Assembly: GCA_947311845.1 (NCBI GenBank)
Contig: CAMZMU010000080.1
Location: 22,867,536-22,931,535, forward strand
DNA: 64,000 bases
Direction: 5' to 3'
Source of the DNA: Poa pratensis
Lineage: Eukaryota > Streptophyta > Magnoliopsida > Poales > Poaceae
The notes under the pieces are model-generated. The model was not told the origin of the DNA. It saw only the letters and a list, made by a program, of their open reading frames with translations, and did no database searches. A program made the translations under genes and the position numbers. Shown here one piece after another: positions 47,495-59,357 of the stretch. The stretch's first letter is position 1. Each line of letters opens with the position of its first letter.

Positions 47495-50400
47495 ATGTTG
47501 AATTTGAAACCGTCCGACAGGGACGACAACATGCTGATGGAACTCCCACCAACGATCCTCATGACAGGATTTATATGAACCTGCCGAGAGATCACCATGT
47601 ACTTAGAAAAGTGCCTGACTGCCGTACTGTGATGCTGAACGGTTCCAAGTCAAATTTCCTGAGGTACTGTGATGCTGCATTTTGTTGTAGAAAGGGGAAA
47701 GTGGGAGTATTTACTCCTGATATAGATGATGAATTGAAAAGGTTGTTTACAAGTCAAGTTGATGAAGATGCTAAATATTTCAGAGATAATATTCGGTACT
47801 TCAACTCTCACTTCTCATTCGCAAGTCTTGGTGTCACCCTTGATCGCCGAGTCAGCACTGCGGCCGGAACCGGCGTCTATACATTTCGTGCATGTGGTGG
47901 GTTGTACCACGCTCTTGAAGCTCTGTTGTCTGCTGATAATGGCCCTCGGCATTTGCAGCTGTATATATACGATGCAGATGAAAACCTGATGCACAGGGTT
48001 AAGAGGTCACCAAATCTTAGGCTAGATCTCATACAAAAGATTCTGGCTATTCTAGAGCATAATCCTTATGCTCAAGTGTTTAAGAGTCTTGGTGCTGTTG
48101 AGAATCTGGATGAGTACAGAATCTCACTGAACACAGATATCAAGCTTGATCAAAGAAGGTACAATGCGCCAACTGCTTCAGAAGTGGCAGCAATATGGGT
48201 CGAAGGGAGCGACCCTCAAAATACCTTTGATAGGAGTGTTGTCGTTTGTGCAAAAAGAGGAGACCGTCCCCTGTATTAGAATATTAGAGCATACTATGGC
48301 TGCTACGACCCTTTGTCATATCCACTATTCTTCCCACGTGGGGAGACAGGCTGGAATCGTCGGATGCCATATAGTGAGCCCCCTGATCAAATCAACCAGG
48401 ATTCAGTGGAGAGTGTTGCGCATCAAGGAGACCAATCCTCTCAATTTCATTCAGGTTTGATGTGCAATATTCTTACAATTATTAGATAGAATAAGACATA
48501 GCTGCACTCATCCATCTTTTGACATGTTAACATTATTATGCAGAACAAGATCATCATACCACACGACATGAAGACCAAACGGCTAATTTTCCTACAGGTA
48601 TTGACTACTAAATCTATTATGTAATACATAGTGCCATCAATAAACTTTTGTCATGAGGATAACCTAGACATACATCGTTTGACATGCCTACTTTAATGGT
48701 GCAGAACAAGTTCATCATACCACACGACAGGAAGAACAAACCGGTGATCCTCCGGCAGGTACTGGTCGTCATTGAAATTCTGTAAATTCTTTTGATTCTG
48801 TCATGCAAATTTTGACACCAATTTACATGATTATACAGAACAAGTTGATCATACCACACGAGGGGAAGATCAAACCGGTGATTGTCCTGCAGGTAATGGT
48901 CGTCGCTGATGTTCTGTAATTTTTTGGTCAACTATAAAGCAAATTTCAATGTCGGTGTTACACTTTCAGATGACAACGAGGATAACCCAGATGACGATTT
49001 TGGTGACAATGAGATGAATGGAACACAATCCAGGAAATTTGTGAGCGCAAGGGAGTACTACTGCTTCAAGCTAATGGTTCGGAAGAAGCTTTTCAACATC
49101 GTCTTATTCGGGGGGCGCCTTTTCCAACAGTGGGCCGTTGACATGTACATAAAGATTGAGACGATGAGACTTGACTGGTACTCAAAGCCAGAGAATCAGA
49201 AGGTCATTCGCGCAGACATGTACCAGGTGACTATTTCTGTTATTCTACGACATTATATATGTTCCTATGCTTAAACCATGTATGCTAATTGGCATGAACT
49301 AATGGTTCATAGGGTCTTGTTGACACCGTCATTGCTGGTGAGTCACGTGGTGATCGGATCGGGAAGAGAATTGTGCTACCACGCACGTTTCCTGGCGGTG
49401 ACCGTGACATGCAGCGTAGGTTCTTGGATGCAATGGCAATTGTTCAGCGGTGGGGCAAACCGGATTATTTTATCACGATGACATGTAACCCCTATTGGAC
49501 GGAGATAACTGAGAAGCTGCTGCCTGGGCAACTGCCACAAGACCGTCCAGACTTGGTGGCAAGAGTATATAGAGCTAAACAGCGAGATATGATGGACCTA
49601 CTGATTAAACACAAGCACTTCGGAGAGGTCGCAGCTTATGTACATGTCACAGAGTTTCAGAAACGTGGTCTCCCACATGAGCATATCCTTCTAATCATGA
49701 AAGCAAACAGCAAGTTAAGGACACCAGATGACTATGATCGCGTGATAAGCGCAGAGATACCTGACAAAGAAAAGTACCCTGTTCTGCATGATTTGATCGT
49801 CAAACATATGTTGCACGGACCATGTGGTGAGTTGAAGAAAAGCTGTCCTTGCATGGTTGAGGGAAAGTGTCGGTTCAAATACCCTCGACTGTTTTGCGAT
49901 GCTACAACAAGGGCAAGACTCATATCCCATCTACAGAAGGAGGGAGAATGGACGTCAGGTCAGAATAAGAGGAGCAACTTTGGACAATAGATGGGTGGTC
50001 CCTTACAATCCATTCTTGCTCATGCGATACAACTGTCACATTAACGTTGAAGCATGCTCCAGCATCAAGGCAGTCAAGTACTTGTTCAAGTACATTTACA
50101 AAGGGCATGACAAAACATCATTTGCATGCGAGCAAGAAATTATCAATGATGGGGGAATCATCAATGAAATCCGACAATATAGGGATGCACGTTATATATC
50201 TCCTCCAGAGGCTATTTACAGGACTCTTGGTTTTAAGATGTTCGGTGTCAGTCCATCTGTGTTGCAGCTCCAGCTTCATTTGCCAAACATGCATAGCGTT
50301 GCATTTAAGGCGGATGCAAATCTTTCTGATGTTGTTGCTCGGCCATCTTCTTCCAAATCCATGCTTACCGAGTGCTTTGAGATGAACAGGAAGTTTCCGG

Positions 50401-50610
50401 CGGCACGGAAATGGTTGTACAGAGAGTTTCCAGAACATTACAGATGGATATCAGGGAATAAGAAGTGGCAGAATAGAAGAAACAAGAGATCACAGATAGG
50501 AAGACTTGTGCATGCACATCCTGCTGAAGGAGAGAGGTACTACTTGCGTGTGCTACTAAGTCATGTCGAGGTGCAACATCATTTGATGATTTAAAACAGT
50601 ACATGGAAAT
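47495..50610 (+). pseudogene. Helitron Rep (Helitron_like_N) region, broken
   Basis: An exon from 47495 (after TTTCAG) to 48454 encodes the region before Rep (NLPRDHHVLRKVPDC, then GGLYHALEALL). An in-frame TAG at 48277-48279 interrupts it just before YYGCYDPLSYPLFFP. Three small exons follow, then 48970-49226 (REYYCFKLMVRKK) and a further exon from 49313. Rep motifs: YFITMTCNPYWTEI, the metal-binding HUH as RGLPHEH (HEH at 49676-49684), and the tyrosine motif KYLFKYIYKGHDK near 50080. Frameshifts lie near 49910, 50565 and 50618. The HUH and tyrosine motifs are intact, but the full protein cannot be made. Rep would nick and join the element's ends. Confidence 0.85.
48544..48892 (+). repeat. 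Triplicated 54-nt exon in the Helitron gene
   Basis: Three units of exactly 54 bases, at 48544-48597, 48705-48758 and 48839-48892, each between an AG acceptor and a GT donor and all in the same phase. They encode EQDHHTTRHEDQTANFPTG, EQVHHTTRQEEQTGDPPAG and EQVDHTTRGEDQTGDCPAG. The introns between them share TCATGTGAT-like and GACAT-type blocks, so exon and intron were amplified together. The result is an acidic/His/Thr-rich linker of 54 residues before the Rep core. Confidence 0.8.
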
Positions 50611-52188
50611 TTGTGCAATTCTTTCAGGGAGGCGTGTGAGCAGTTAGGCCTTATTGAGCATGACAGGACACAAGATGATTGCATGTCGGAGGCAGCCACA
50701 TTTCAAATGCCTTCTGCTCTTAGACGGCTGTTTGCGACTATATTGGTATTCTGTGAGGCCACACATATCCGTCAGTTGTGGGATAAACATCTAGAATCGA
50801 TGTCCGAGGATTACCGCCGCACTCAAACTAATGAGGCAGCCCTTGAGCAGATGGTTCTTAGAGATATCAAGGATCTAGTGCAATCCATGGGCAAGGATAT
50901 TAAAAGTTATGGGCTTCCGGATCTGGTTGAGACATATGCTACTGCTGACGGTGGGTATAGAGAGGTGACAGAGGAGAGGCAAGTCCAAGTGGACCAAGAA
51001 CATCTAGATATATTTAGTTCTTTAAACAAGGAGCAACTGGATGGATTCGATGAAATAATGGATCATGTGACAAACCAAAAGAGCCGGATATTCTTTGTTG
51101 ATGGTCCAGGAGGCACTGGAAAGACGTACTTGTACAAGGCATTGCTTGCGAAGGTGCGTTCCATGGGGCTAATAGCGATCGCAACTGCTACATCGGGTAT
51201 AGCGGCCTCTATCATGCCTGGAGGCCGGACTGCACATTCTAGGTTCAAAATTCCAATCAAGCTCAGTGACAACAGCATGTGTGGTTTCACAAAGCAGAGT
51301 GGTACGGCACAGTTGCTCAAGCAGGCATCTTTGATAATTTGGGATGAAGTCGCAATGACAAAGCGTCAAGCAGTTGAAACACTTGATAGATCGCTACAGG
51401 ATATAATGGGATGTCCTTTGCCGTTCGGTGGAAAGGTTGCCGTCTTTGGTGGGGATTTCAGGCAGGTCTTCCCTGTTGTAACACGAGGTACAAGAGCACA
51501 GATCACAGATGCTACACTGCTAAGATCCTATCTGTGGGACAAGACACGCAAGATACGACTCACACGCAATATGCGCGCACAGGCGGACCCTTGGTTCTCC
51601 GATTACCTCCTACGGATAGGAAATGGAACGGAGAAAACAATTGACGACGACTATGTGCGTCTCCCTGACGAGATTGTGATTGGTTATACAGAGGATGATG
51701 CGTCTATTAACAAGCTCATCGAAGATGTATTCCCATCTCTGCAGGCCAATGCTAGGTCGAGAGAGTACATGAGCACACGCGCAATTCTCTCGACCAAGAA
51801 TGAGCACGTGGATGACCTGAATGAAAAGATGATCTCCAGATTTCCGGGCGAAGAAAAGGTATACCATAGCTTCGACTCTACCGAGGATGACTTCCAAAAT
51901 AATTACACGATTGATCTTCTGAACTCGATCACACCAAATGGATTGCCCCCGCATGTCTTGAGAGTAAAAATGAACTGCCCTGTGATTCTGCTCCGGAACC
52001 TCGACCCCCATAATGGCCTATGCAATGGAACACGTCTTATGATAAGAGCCTTTCAGGATAATGCAATCGATGCGGAGATTGTTGGTGGCCAACATGCTGG
52101 AAAGAGGGTTTTTATACCTAGAATTCCTATGTCGCCCTCGGAGGACACATTTCTTGTGACAGATGCAAAAATCGAATTCGAACTGTAA
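50611..52188 (+). pseudogene. Helitron PIF1-like helicase domain, C-terminally truncated
   Basis: Continues Rep in frame after frameshifts (FREACEQLGLIEHD). It is a superfamily 1 PIF1-type helicase: Walker A GPGGTGKT at 51103-51126, then ATSGIAASIMPGGRTAHS, Walker B LIIWDEVAM, GGDFRQVFPVV, and RNMRAQADPWFSDYLLRIGN. The frame stops at TAA 52186-52188 soon after PRIPMSPSED. Plant Helitron helicases normally continue for roughly another 100 residues with motifs V and VI (NKAQGQT and YVALSR types). I could not find these downstream. The helicase would unwind DNA during rolling-circle transposition; without those motifs it should be inactive. Confidence 0.85.
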
Positions 52189-53360
52189 AACATTTTTAAC
52201 CACACAGAATAGGGTTTTTGAGTAATTATGAAGTTATAAATTGTCAGCACAACACATGTAGTTATATCTTCTTTGCGTCAAGCTACCACAACACTCCCAA
52301 GATGATGATCCAAGGAAGACAAGCACGAATAACATAGTCTATAGAGATTTTTAACCACACAGAATAGGGTTTTAGAGATCCAAGGTAAACGCTTAGCAGA
52401 AACATGCCCAGAATCTGATCTAATATTGGATAAGATAGTGCAGGAAAACTAAAGTGTTATTATTTCTTTCCTTTGTTCCAGAAAACATAATGTACTATTC
52501 ACAGCATGCAGTAGCCTAAGATGATGGCAACAAATAATATGAGTACAAAATCTCAACATTAATGATTGAGCCAAACTTCACCGGCCTGAGAAACAACTCA
52601 TGTAATGTTGGGTGTCACAAGAAATCCCCGATTGACATTTTTATTTCGATATTTTGTTTCAGCAGTCCATACAGAAAACATTTTTATTGCCACCGATTGA
52701 CTGCTATTACGTGTTCTACTCAGGAACACTGGGGAGTTTTGTCAAGCCCCGTTGTTTATCATTCTCCTCAAAGTCATGTGCAGCAAATAAGTCATAATAT
52801 ATGTTGTCGTTTAAATTCAGTATAAAACTATTCTGTTTGTACATCGCCGACTAACAAAACAGGTACCAAGTCTAACTCATGCATCAAATGACAGCCTAGG
52901 GAGTAAACAGAAGATTACCCTTGAAGCGTAGTTCGCCAATTTTGCTTGACGTTGGCCAATTGTTTTGTCAATCTGGCCCCAATCCCAGCAGAAGAGCTCT
53001 CAATTGTTTTGTCAATCTGGTCCCAGTCCAAATAGAAGGCTCTCAAGATAGATGATCAGGACTTTTGAAACCTCAAGGATCCACCCTACACAGAGAAGGC
53101 AGATCTGCTCACTCAAAGTTGCAACCAAAAAGTTTGAAGAGAACATTTAATTTAAAAAATGTTTCGTTACATATAAGATGGAAGCAACGATATATCTGGA
53201 ATTGCTATCTGCTTGTTTATCTCTTGCTTGTGAGAGTCCAGATAACAAAAGAAATAAAGAACTTCGGAACTCACCAAACTTCTCACTTTCTCAGCCTTAA
53301 GCAAGAACTGGATAATTGGTGTACAGTAATACCCATATATAATCTTCACAAAGCTTCTCT
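52189..53360 (+). other. Helitron non-coding part with short direct repeats
   Basis: AACCACACAGAATAGGGTTTT occurs twice (about 52198 and 52353). CAATTGTTTTGTCAATCTGG also occurs twice (about 52958 and 53000). No gene is recognised, and no lost end of the helicase. Confidence 0.5.
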
Positions 53361-53369
53361 AGCGCACGC

Positions 53370-53960
53370 TTGAGCATTGCATTGTGCCCCTTCAGCAATC
53401 AATTGCTGCATCATACAGGATGATTTAGAACAAAGCTGCACACACTGACACACGTGCTGGAAACCAGCAAAGACAGAAATGTTACCTCTAACACCATTTG
53501 AGATGGCCTGAACTGCATGAGGCATTAACTTGTATGCCTCCTTGAGGTCCTTCCCGGCGAAGAGTTCCAGACGTACTTGCGGAGCACCCGCTTCGAACTT
53601 GGTGTCGAGCGCCGTCGCGCCGTGATGGCGAAGTTGGTGCCCTGCGCGAAGCTGGCATTCTTGGCCTTGGAGGGGGAAGCAGCGGCAGCCCGAACACTTG
53701 CGCTGCAAGCATCCGGGAAAACCAAATCACACAAATCCATCAAATCCCGAACCCAGAACACCCACAAGAACACACTCAAGTGAACCAATCTGTCAGGTAC
53801 CGATGAAATCGAAGACAAGACGGCCGTCGGAGCAGCGGCCCATTGGGGTACCTGAAGTCGGACTGGCCGTGGCGAGGTAGTCCAGGAGCTGATGCCTCCT
53901 TGAGGTCCTTCCGCGAGCCACCTCATCTCGCCTGGTATCCGATGCCTCCTCGGGCTCTTC
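53370..53960 (-). pseudogene. Captured GDSL esterase/lipase gene fragment
   Basis: Minus strand, three exon pieces with introns kept. Piece 1 ends at 53801 and reads QSDFRYPNG, then, after a one-base shift, RCSDGRLVFDFI. Piece 2 is 53702-53486 (after TTGCAG, before GTAACA): AQVFGLPLLP, then KAKNASFAQGTNFAIT, GATALDTKF and KDLKEAYKLMPHAVQAISNG. Piece 3 from 53405 reads QLIAEGA. These match the front half of plant GDSL lipases, secreted ester hydrolases; the catalytic GDS block itself is not seen. Several one-base losses break the frame. Kept introns fit DNA-level capture by the Helitron. It lies opposite to the Helitron gene. Confidence 0.7.
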
Positions 53961-54776
53961 GGCGACCGGAATCGCGACGACCGATGGAGAATGAGGAGGG
54001 GCCTGCCGCCGACGCGAGGTAACTTCCCACAGCGGCAGGGAGTGGGAAGTGCTCGAGGTCAGCGGCGGGGAGGCAAGGGCAGAGTTCTCCGGTCGCCGGC
54101 GATGGGGACAAAGCAGGATTTCTTTGGTCGCACGAGAGAAGAGAGGTGGAGTGAGAGAGTGGCGACAAGAAGCGATTTTCTTTTCCTTTTATTATTTTTC
54201 ATGTCTAGGGATTTTTTTTATTCATATATGGTTAAATGGTGCTGCCATAGTTTGAAAATTTTAGCACAAAATGAGTTGTAATTTTAGTCAACTCGGAAAT
54301 GAATGATGATGTTGTGAGAAACCACGACTTGAAACTGAGAAAAGCAACATAGATCTCAGAGATAGTGTTATGGTCTCCCCGAAAAAACCAAAACATCAAA
54401 CTTATCATCAAAAGTTGAGCTCTTGTCGAAAACATTGGTCATTTCACCATCTGTTAATCCAACAAACACTGACTTTGATAGAATCATGAGAAGTTGGGGC
54501 TCTATCGCAATCATCGATCCTTTCACCGTATGTTGAACCAACAAACGCCGACTTAACAGATGAACTTTTCTTATACATAAGCAAGGTTGATGATGTCCCT
54601 TCCTTGGAGTGAGTCATATTTTTCTATTCTCGGTTCATTGCGTGTTATATATGTGTTATTATAGTCATGCATTTCTCTCTATCACAATAGCGAATGGATG
54701 ATAAGCTCCAAGCCTTATCCTATTCGTTTAAATCTAACCCAAAAAAAATACATATTGAAGATTTATATTTTTGAGA
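53961..54776. other. Helitron 3' region, no gene recognised
   Basis: 53961-54170 is GC-rich and may be the upstream part of the captured GDSL locus. The rest is AT-rich. CTTATCATC / CAACAAAC segments recur near 54385-54545. The last bases (54770-54776) adjoin the hairpin. Confidence 0.4.
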
Positions 54777-54781
54777 CGTGC

Positions 54782-57700
54782 TGTAACAGCCCAAAGTTCG
54801 GAAACCTAAAAACCTGTGTAAAATTTTCGCTTTTGTGTTCCTTGCATCATGGCATCCATGCATCATGTTGATACTAGGGAATTGTGCTAGGGAATTGTTG
54901 TTGTTGCTAGGGAATTGTGGTGGTTTGACACCACTTAAAAACAAATGCCAAACTTGTTTTAACCAATTCCAAATTAATGAAGGCACTCAAACTGGCAAAA
55001 ACAAATTACTTTGACATCGTATAATTGTCAAGGAAGTTCCAAAAGTTCCAAATATAATATTTGCAAACTATTTTGATTTGTAAAATAAAATAAATGGAGA
55101 GCAACTCAAAATTGCCTGTGAGCAATTCCTATTTTATTTGCCTACCAAATGATTTCCAAATATTCTGGAAAAATTAGGGGAACTTCATATTAACATAAAG
55201 AGACTCCCAAATATTTTCATAATTTCTGGAGATGATTTAGTGCTCCAATTAAACCCCTTTTGCCCACTGGTTCTATTTCAAATAAAGAAAAGGAGAGAAA
55301 AGGACCTAGCTGTGAAGGTAAAAGATTTGGCAGGGGGTGATCGGCAAAATGCCGTCGTCTCTCTCCTCCCGCCATTCCCGCACTGGCCCATGCCGTGGCC
55401 TCGCGTGCGAGCACGCCCGCGCCGGGTCCCCCTCCTCTCTGCCTCCAAGGAGACCAGCGCACGAGGCCTCACCTGCTCCTCTGCTCCCATTCCCCCATTT
55501 CCCTCTCGTTCCCTCGCTCTCTTTGCTTTCCCCACAAGGCCGAGCCGCCATGGCCGTCGCCGACGCATCGCCGCCGTTACACGCATCCCCGCGCCAGGCC
55601 GAGCAGCTCGGAAGCTCCGCCGGGTCCCCTCTCCGTCCTCGCCGAAGCAATCGAGCCGGGGAGCTTAGAATCGCCGTCGCCGTCCGCTTCTTCCCGAGCT
55701 CCGGCCGCGGACGCCGCGGATGATTCCGTCGCCGTCAAGCCACCTCCGACTCCGCCGTCTCCTCTTACGTGCTCAGGGTGAGCCCGCCGTCCTCCTAGAC
55801 CTCCTCTCCCTCCTCCATTCCCCGTAGTTCGCCGTTCCGCTGTAGCCGTCCGTCGACTGCCGCTCGTCGCCGTCGCCGGGCAAGCTCCAGTGGACATAAC
55901 CGGGCGCCGCCGCCACTATTAGGATCGTCTGGACCCCCGCCATTGCACGCACTCCTTGCACCCCGCGCGCACATGCGGACGCGCCCAGAGCGTGGTCGTC
56001 GCCGGTGCCTTCCCCGGCCGGACGACACTGCACTACGGGTTCAGTTTTCAGCTTCGTCAGCAGAGTTCGAGCAGAGGAACGATCGGATATTCCGTGTCAT
56101 TGCAGACCGGATAATCCGGTTAAAGCCAGTACCTCCAAACCTCAAATCCTTCTAAATCGGAATTTCCGAGTCCAATAAAATCGGATAATCCGATTTAATC
56201 CAGTAATTAAAATATCTCATATTTTCACTCTTCCCAACTCTAGACAACTAGTTGTAATTGTTGTTTAAAAGATTTTGACAAAAGGGACAGATTTAAAAGA
56301 GGAATTTAAAAATGTAACAACTTTCATCTGGACAACATAAACTATGTTCGGGATACCCAAATGTCCGGAATTCGGGAACGAACCTTTTAAAATGTTATCA
56401 TGCATATTTGGTCACAAATAGATTACTGCACTTCTAGTAATATTATAATCACTAAGTTTAAATATGGGGTTTATTCCAAATAACGCAAATATTATAATGG
56501 GGACCCCATTTAACTTGTTGCTCTTGTTCAATGCTTCTAGGGTGCATTTAAAATGTCATATCATCATTCTTGTATGCATTGCACAATTGCCATGTGTTGA
56601 TTGTTGTTCTTGCTTTCCGGTGTTGTTTGCTCTCCGGTAGATCACGAGTTCGGAGTTGAGCGTCGTTACTCCGACGAGCAGTTTGACTACCCCGCTCAAC
56701 AAGGCAAGCGTAATCCCCCCTCTGAGCATATCTTATCCTATATTTCCGCAATTATTTTCTACACTACAATATTGTATGCGGTTCCAAATGTCAATTTTAT
56801 TGGATTAGAGTATCCTATAGTTGCATTAAGATTCCGATGCCAATACCTGTTCCCCTCCTATTATCCATAGGTTTGTATTGTTGGCCTGAAATACTTACTA
56901 TGCGATGTTGATGCTTAGCCATGCTTAGTTAATTGCATAGCTATACGATGGATGGTTTGTGTTGGAAACAGGTGATGAGATAAACGGTTGATGGTGGAGG
57001 AAATTGTGGTGACAGCTAATAAAATGCTTAAAGGTGGGGATGAGAGGCCACTGTGGTTGTGGTGCTTTGTCTCGTTCTCGCCGCCTAGGTGCGAGTTCTG
57101 TACCTCTTGAACCAAGACTGAGCGTGCAACCATGCGTGAGGCCTATGCATTCGCAGTGCAGGAACCCTCATAGACTAAATAACTCGAGCGGGGCTAGCCA
57201 GGGTCCTCTAGTTCGGGCTTCCATTTGCGCGTGTGATGATGGTGGGATGAACTGAGATGAGGATTGTGGTGTTAGGAGAATAAGTGGCCGTGGGGCGGGT
57301 GTTGCAGACACTGGCAGTCCTGCCGCCACTGATGATCCTGGAAAGCCCTTAACGAGGGAGAAGTCGACACCGCTCCCACCCAGCCGGCTTTCCAAGGAAG
57401 AGAGCTAATTGTACAGGCAATGGGCCGGACGGTACGCGTGGCGAAGGAGCTGGGGCCCCTCGGGACTCCGGGGACTTCCACTTTGTACACCCCTGCAGGG
57501 ATAAATCTTTTCGAAAAGCCGTGTCCGCGGTTATGGACGACTTGGGAATGGACGATGATCATAGAATAACTTTAACGGAATGATTAAAAACTGAGTACTA
57601 AAGGTACTACTAATAACCAAGGTTGTCTTCCTCGAGGGTGATTCGGGGAGGTGCCTAGTAGATAGGTGATGAGAATGGTGATGGTTATGATGGAAATGGT

Positions 57701-58278
57701 TACCAGAAAAGAGGTTACTTCTTACCCCTTTTTCAAAATAATCTGATTAGTCGATGCCATGGAGTTATGTCTTTTTAAAATAAAATCAGCTTTATGCAAA
57801 ACAGCCATAAAACCTTGAAAGCCAATCATCGAGCATATATTAGCTCTTAATCTTGCGAGTTCGTCGAACTCAACGTCGTTTGCTTATTTTCAGGAGAGGA
57901 CTTCACCGACCTCGAAGGTGGGTTCTTTGTGGACGTCGACGAGTAGTCTGGGGTTCCCAGGTGGCAGCTTGGGACATCCCGGAACAGCTGGCGCGGGATG
58001 GTTATTTGTAGGCCTCTTAGGCCATAATTTGGTTCTTGTTGTTTAGAACAACACACTTCGCTTCCGCATGTTGTAATGTTGGGTCTGTGACCTCTGGTTG
58101 GCATTTGCTATCTTCTCTATTATAAGAGTTGAACTATATGTTTTGTGTCGTAGAGTCTGTGATGTGCCAGTTGTTCCACAAGTCTTGATCTCTCTATTAT
58201 CCTTTGATAGTGTGTCTGGTGGTATCGGATAACCGGAGACACAGTATCACTGTATAGCAGTCGTGTCGGGGCGCTACA
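54782..58278 (+). mobile_element. 3.5-kb solo LTR inserted in the Helitron hairpin
   Basis: Begins TGTAACAGCCC and ends GGGGCGCTACA, ends known from large Triticeae Gypsy-type LTRs. It is flanked by the perfect 5-bp duplication CGTGC (54777-54781 and 58279-58283). I see no repeat of its own ends inside, no primer site and no pol domain, so a solo LTR is the simplest reading; a non-autonomous element with very short internal sequence cannot be excluded. GC-rich 55330-56030 has open frames on both strands that I do not accept as genes. Removing it joins GAGA-CGTGC to GTTGCACG, restoring the Helitron stem-loop. Confidence 0.75.
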
Positions 58279-58305
58279 CGTGCGTTGCACGTGCACGGCT
58301 ACTAG
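58277..58305 (+). other. Helitron 3' terminus: hairpin and CTAG
   Basis: CACGTGC (58277-58283), loop GTT, GCACGTG (58287-58293), an 8-base spacer, then CTAG (58302-58305). Helitrons end in CTRR about 10 bases after such a hairpin, where the rolling-circle copy terminates. Before the LTR insertion the stem was six pairs (ACGTGC). Today bases from the LTR end and its target duplication supply the left arm, giving seven pairs. Confidence 0.8.
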
Positions 58306-58378
58306 TCACTGCAAAAGACACAAACGCAAGACAAAGACTCGCAGCAGCACTGATTGTTCAGGAGGAGCACGAAACCAG

Positions 58379-59357
58379 TTTTTTTTTTAATAGTACTTTT
58401 ATTTAAAGAAATTCGACAAATATTATGCGTTTTGCAATTTTTTCAAAAATATTGCGGCCTCGGCTTAGGCTAAGCCGATATGTGGCCTGTCGGCCGCCGG
58501 CAGAGCACCTGCCCGGTTGTGGCTAGGCCGATAGGGCATGTCGGCCATGGCCAGGCCGACTGGTGCATGGGCGGCGAGCACGGGCGGGCCGCGGGCGGCA
58601 CGGGCGCGAGCGGCCAAGGCCGCGGCCGCCGCGGGCTGGGAGGCCAGCACGAGCACGGGCGCAGCCGGCACGGGAGCGCACAGGCGGGGGCGGCCACGGG
58701 CGCGGGCGGACAAGGCCGCAGCCGGCGCGGGCGCGGGAGGCCAGTACGAGCACGGACCGCCTGCCGGCGAGCACGGGCGCGCTCAGGCGGGGGCGGCCAC
58801 CGGCGCGGGCGCGGGAGGCCAGCACGAGCACAGGCGGCCTGCGGGCGAGCACGGGCGGCCACATGCGGCCTGCCGGCGAGCACGGGCGAGGGCCCGCGGC
58901 ACGGGCGCGGCCGGCACGAGCACGGCCAGCACGCCACGGCCAGCCACGGCGTGGAATGGGTACAGGGTCGGCTGGGGAAGCTAATGGCAGCGGGGCATGG
59001 CGGGGACGGCGGCCGGAACGGAAACGACAGGCGGCCAGGTGCAGGCCTCGAGCATGTCCTTGGCCAGCAGTTCTTTCCGTCGATCTGATCTGATCTAATC
59101 TAATCTGAGTTGACCGAGTAGTTTCAAAAAAAAGAGAGCAAAAACCAGCACGCACGCAAAGGCACACTTATCGGCCACTGCCAGGCCGACAGGCCTGTCG
59201 GTCCCCGGCCCGTAGGCCCACAGACACTTATCGGCCACTGCTGGGCCGACAGGCACCTATCGGCCACTGCTGGGCCGAGGCCGCATTATTTGTGTAATTT
59301 TTTGAAAACACATAATATTTCTCGAATTTTTTTTAAAATGTATTATTAAAAAAAAAT
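58379..59357. mobile_element. Unclassified GC-rich element with long inverted repeats
   Basis: A 979-bp segment flanked by perfect 13-bp direct repeats AGCACGAAACCAG (58366-58378 and 59358-59370). Its two ends form imperfect inverted repeats of about 85 bp: a T/A-rich outer part (TTTTTTTTTAATA) and an inner part ending GCGGCCTCGGC. The core is extremely GC-rich with many GAGCACGGGCG and CGGCC repeats and with ATCGGCCACTG(C)TGGGCCGA repeats at 59167-59280. Large open frames on both strands are composition effects. Direct repeats of 13 bp are too long for the usual DNA-transposon classes, and both ends are A/T-run rich. Confidence 0.6.

Larger units (their letters stand above)
44600..58305 (+). 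mobile_element. Helitron carrying Rep/helicase gene and captured exons
   Basis: The 5' end is TCTCCACTACTAATAAACAC, close to the TCTCTACTAC ends of grass Helitrons. The 3' end is a hairpin (CGTGC-GTT-GCACG core) then CACGGCTA and CTAG (58302-58305). The left neighbour is A (44599) and the right neighbour T (58306), the A-T target Helitrons use, with no duplication. Inside are a plus-strand Rep/helicase gene (45.8-52.2 kb), GDSL-lipase exons (53.4-54.0 kb) and a later 3.5-kb LTR insertion. Without that LTR it is about 10.2 kb. Rolling-circle transposition would need Rep from elsewhere, because its own gene is broken. Confidence 0.8.

Noticed and set aside
55240..56033. Several overlapping frames in the 3.5-kb LTR
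   Set aside because: GC-rich LTR sequence with Ser/Pro/Arg-rich translations, no domain, and competing frames on both strands.
58480..59167. Long frames on both strands in the GC-rich element
   Set aside because: The repeated GAGCACGGGCG units keep all frames open; the translations are low-complexity Ala/Gly/Arg.
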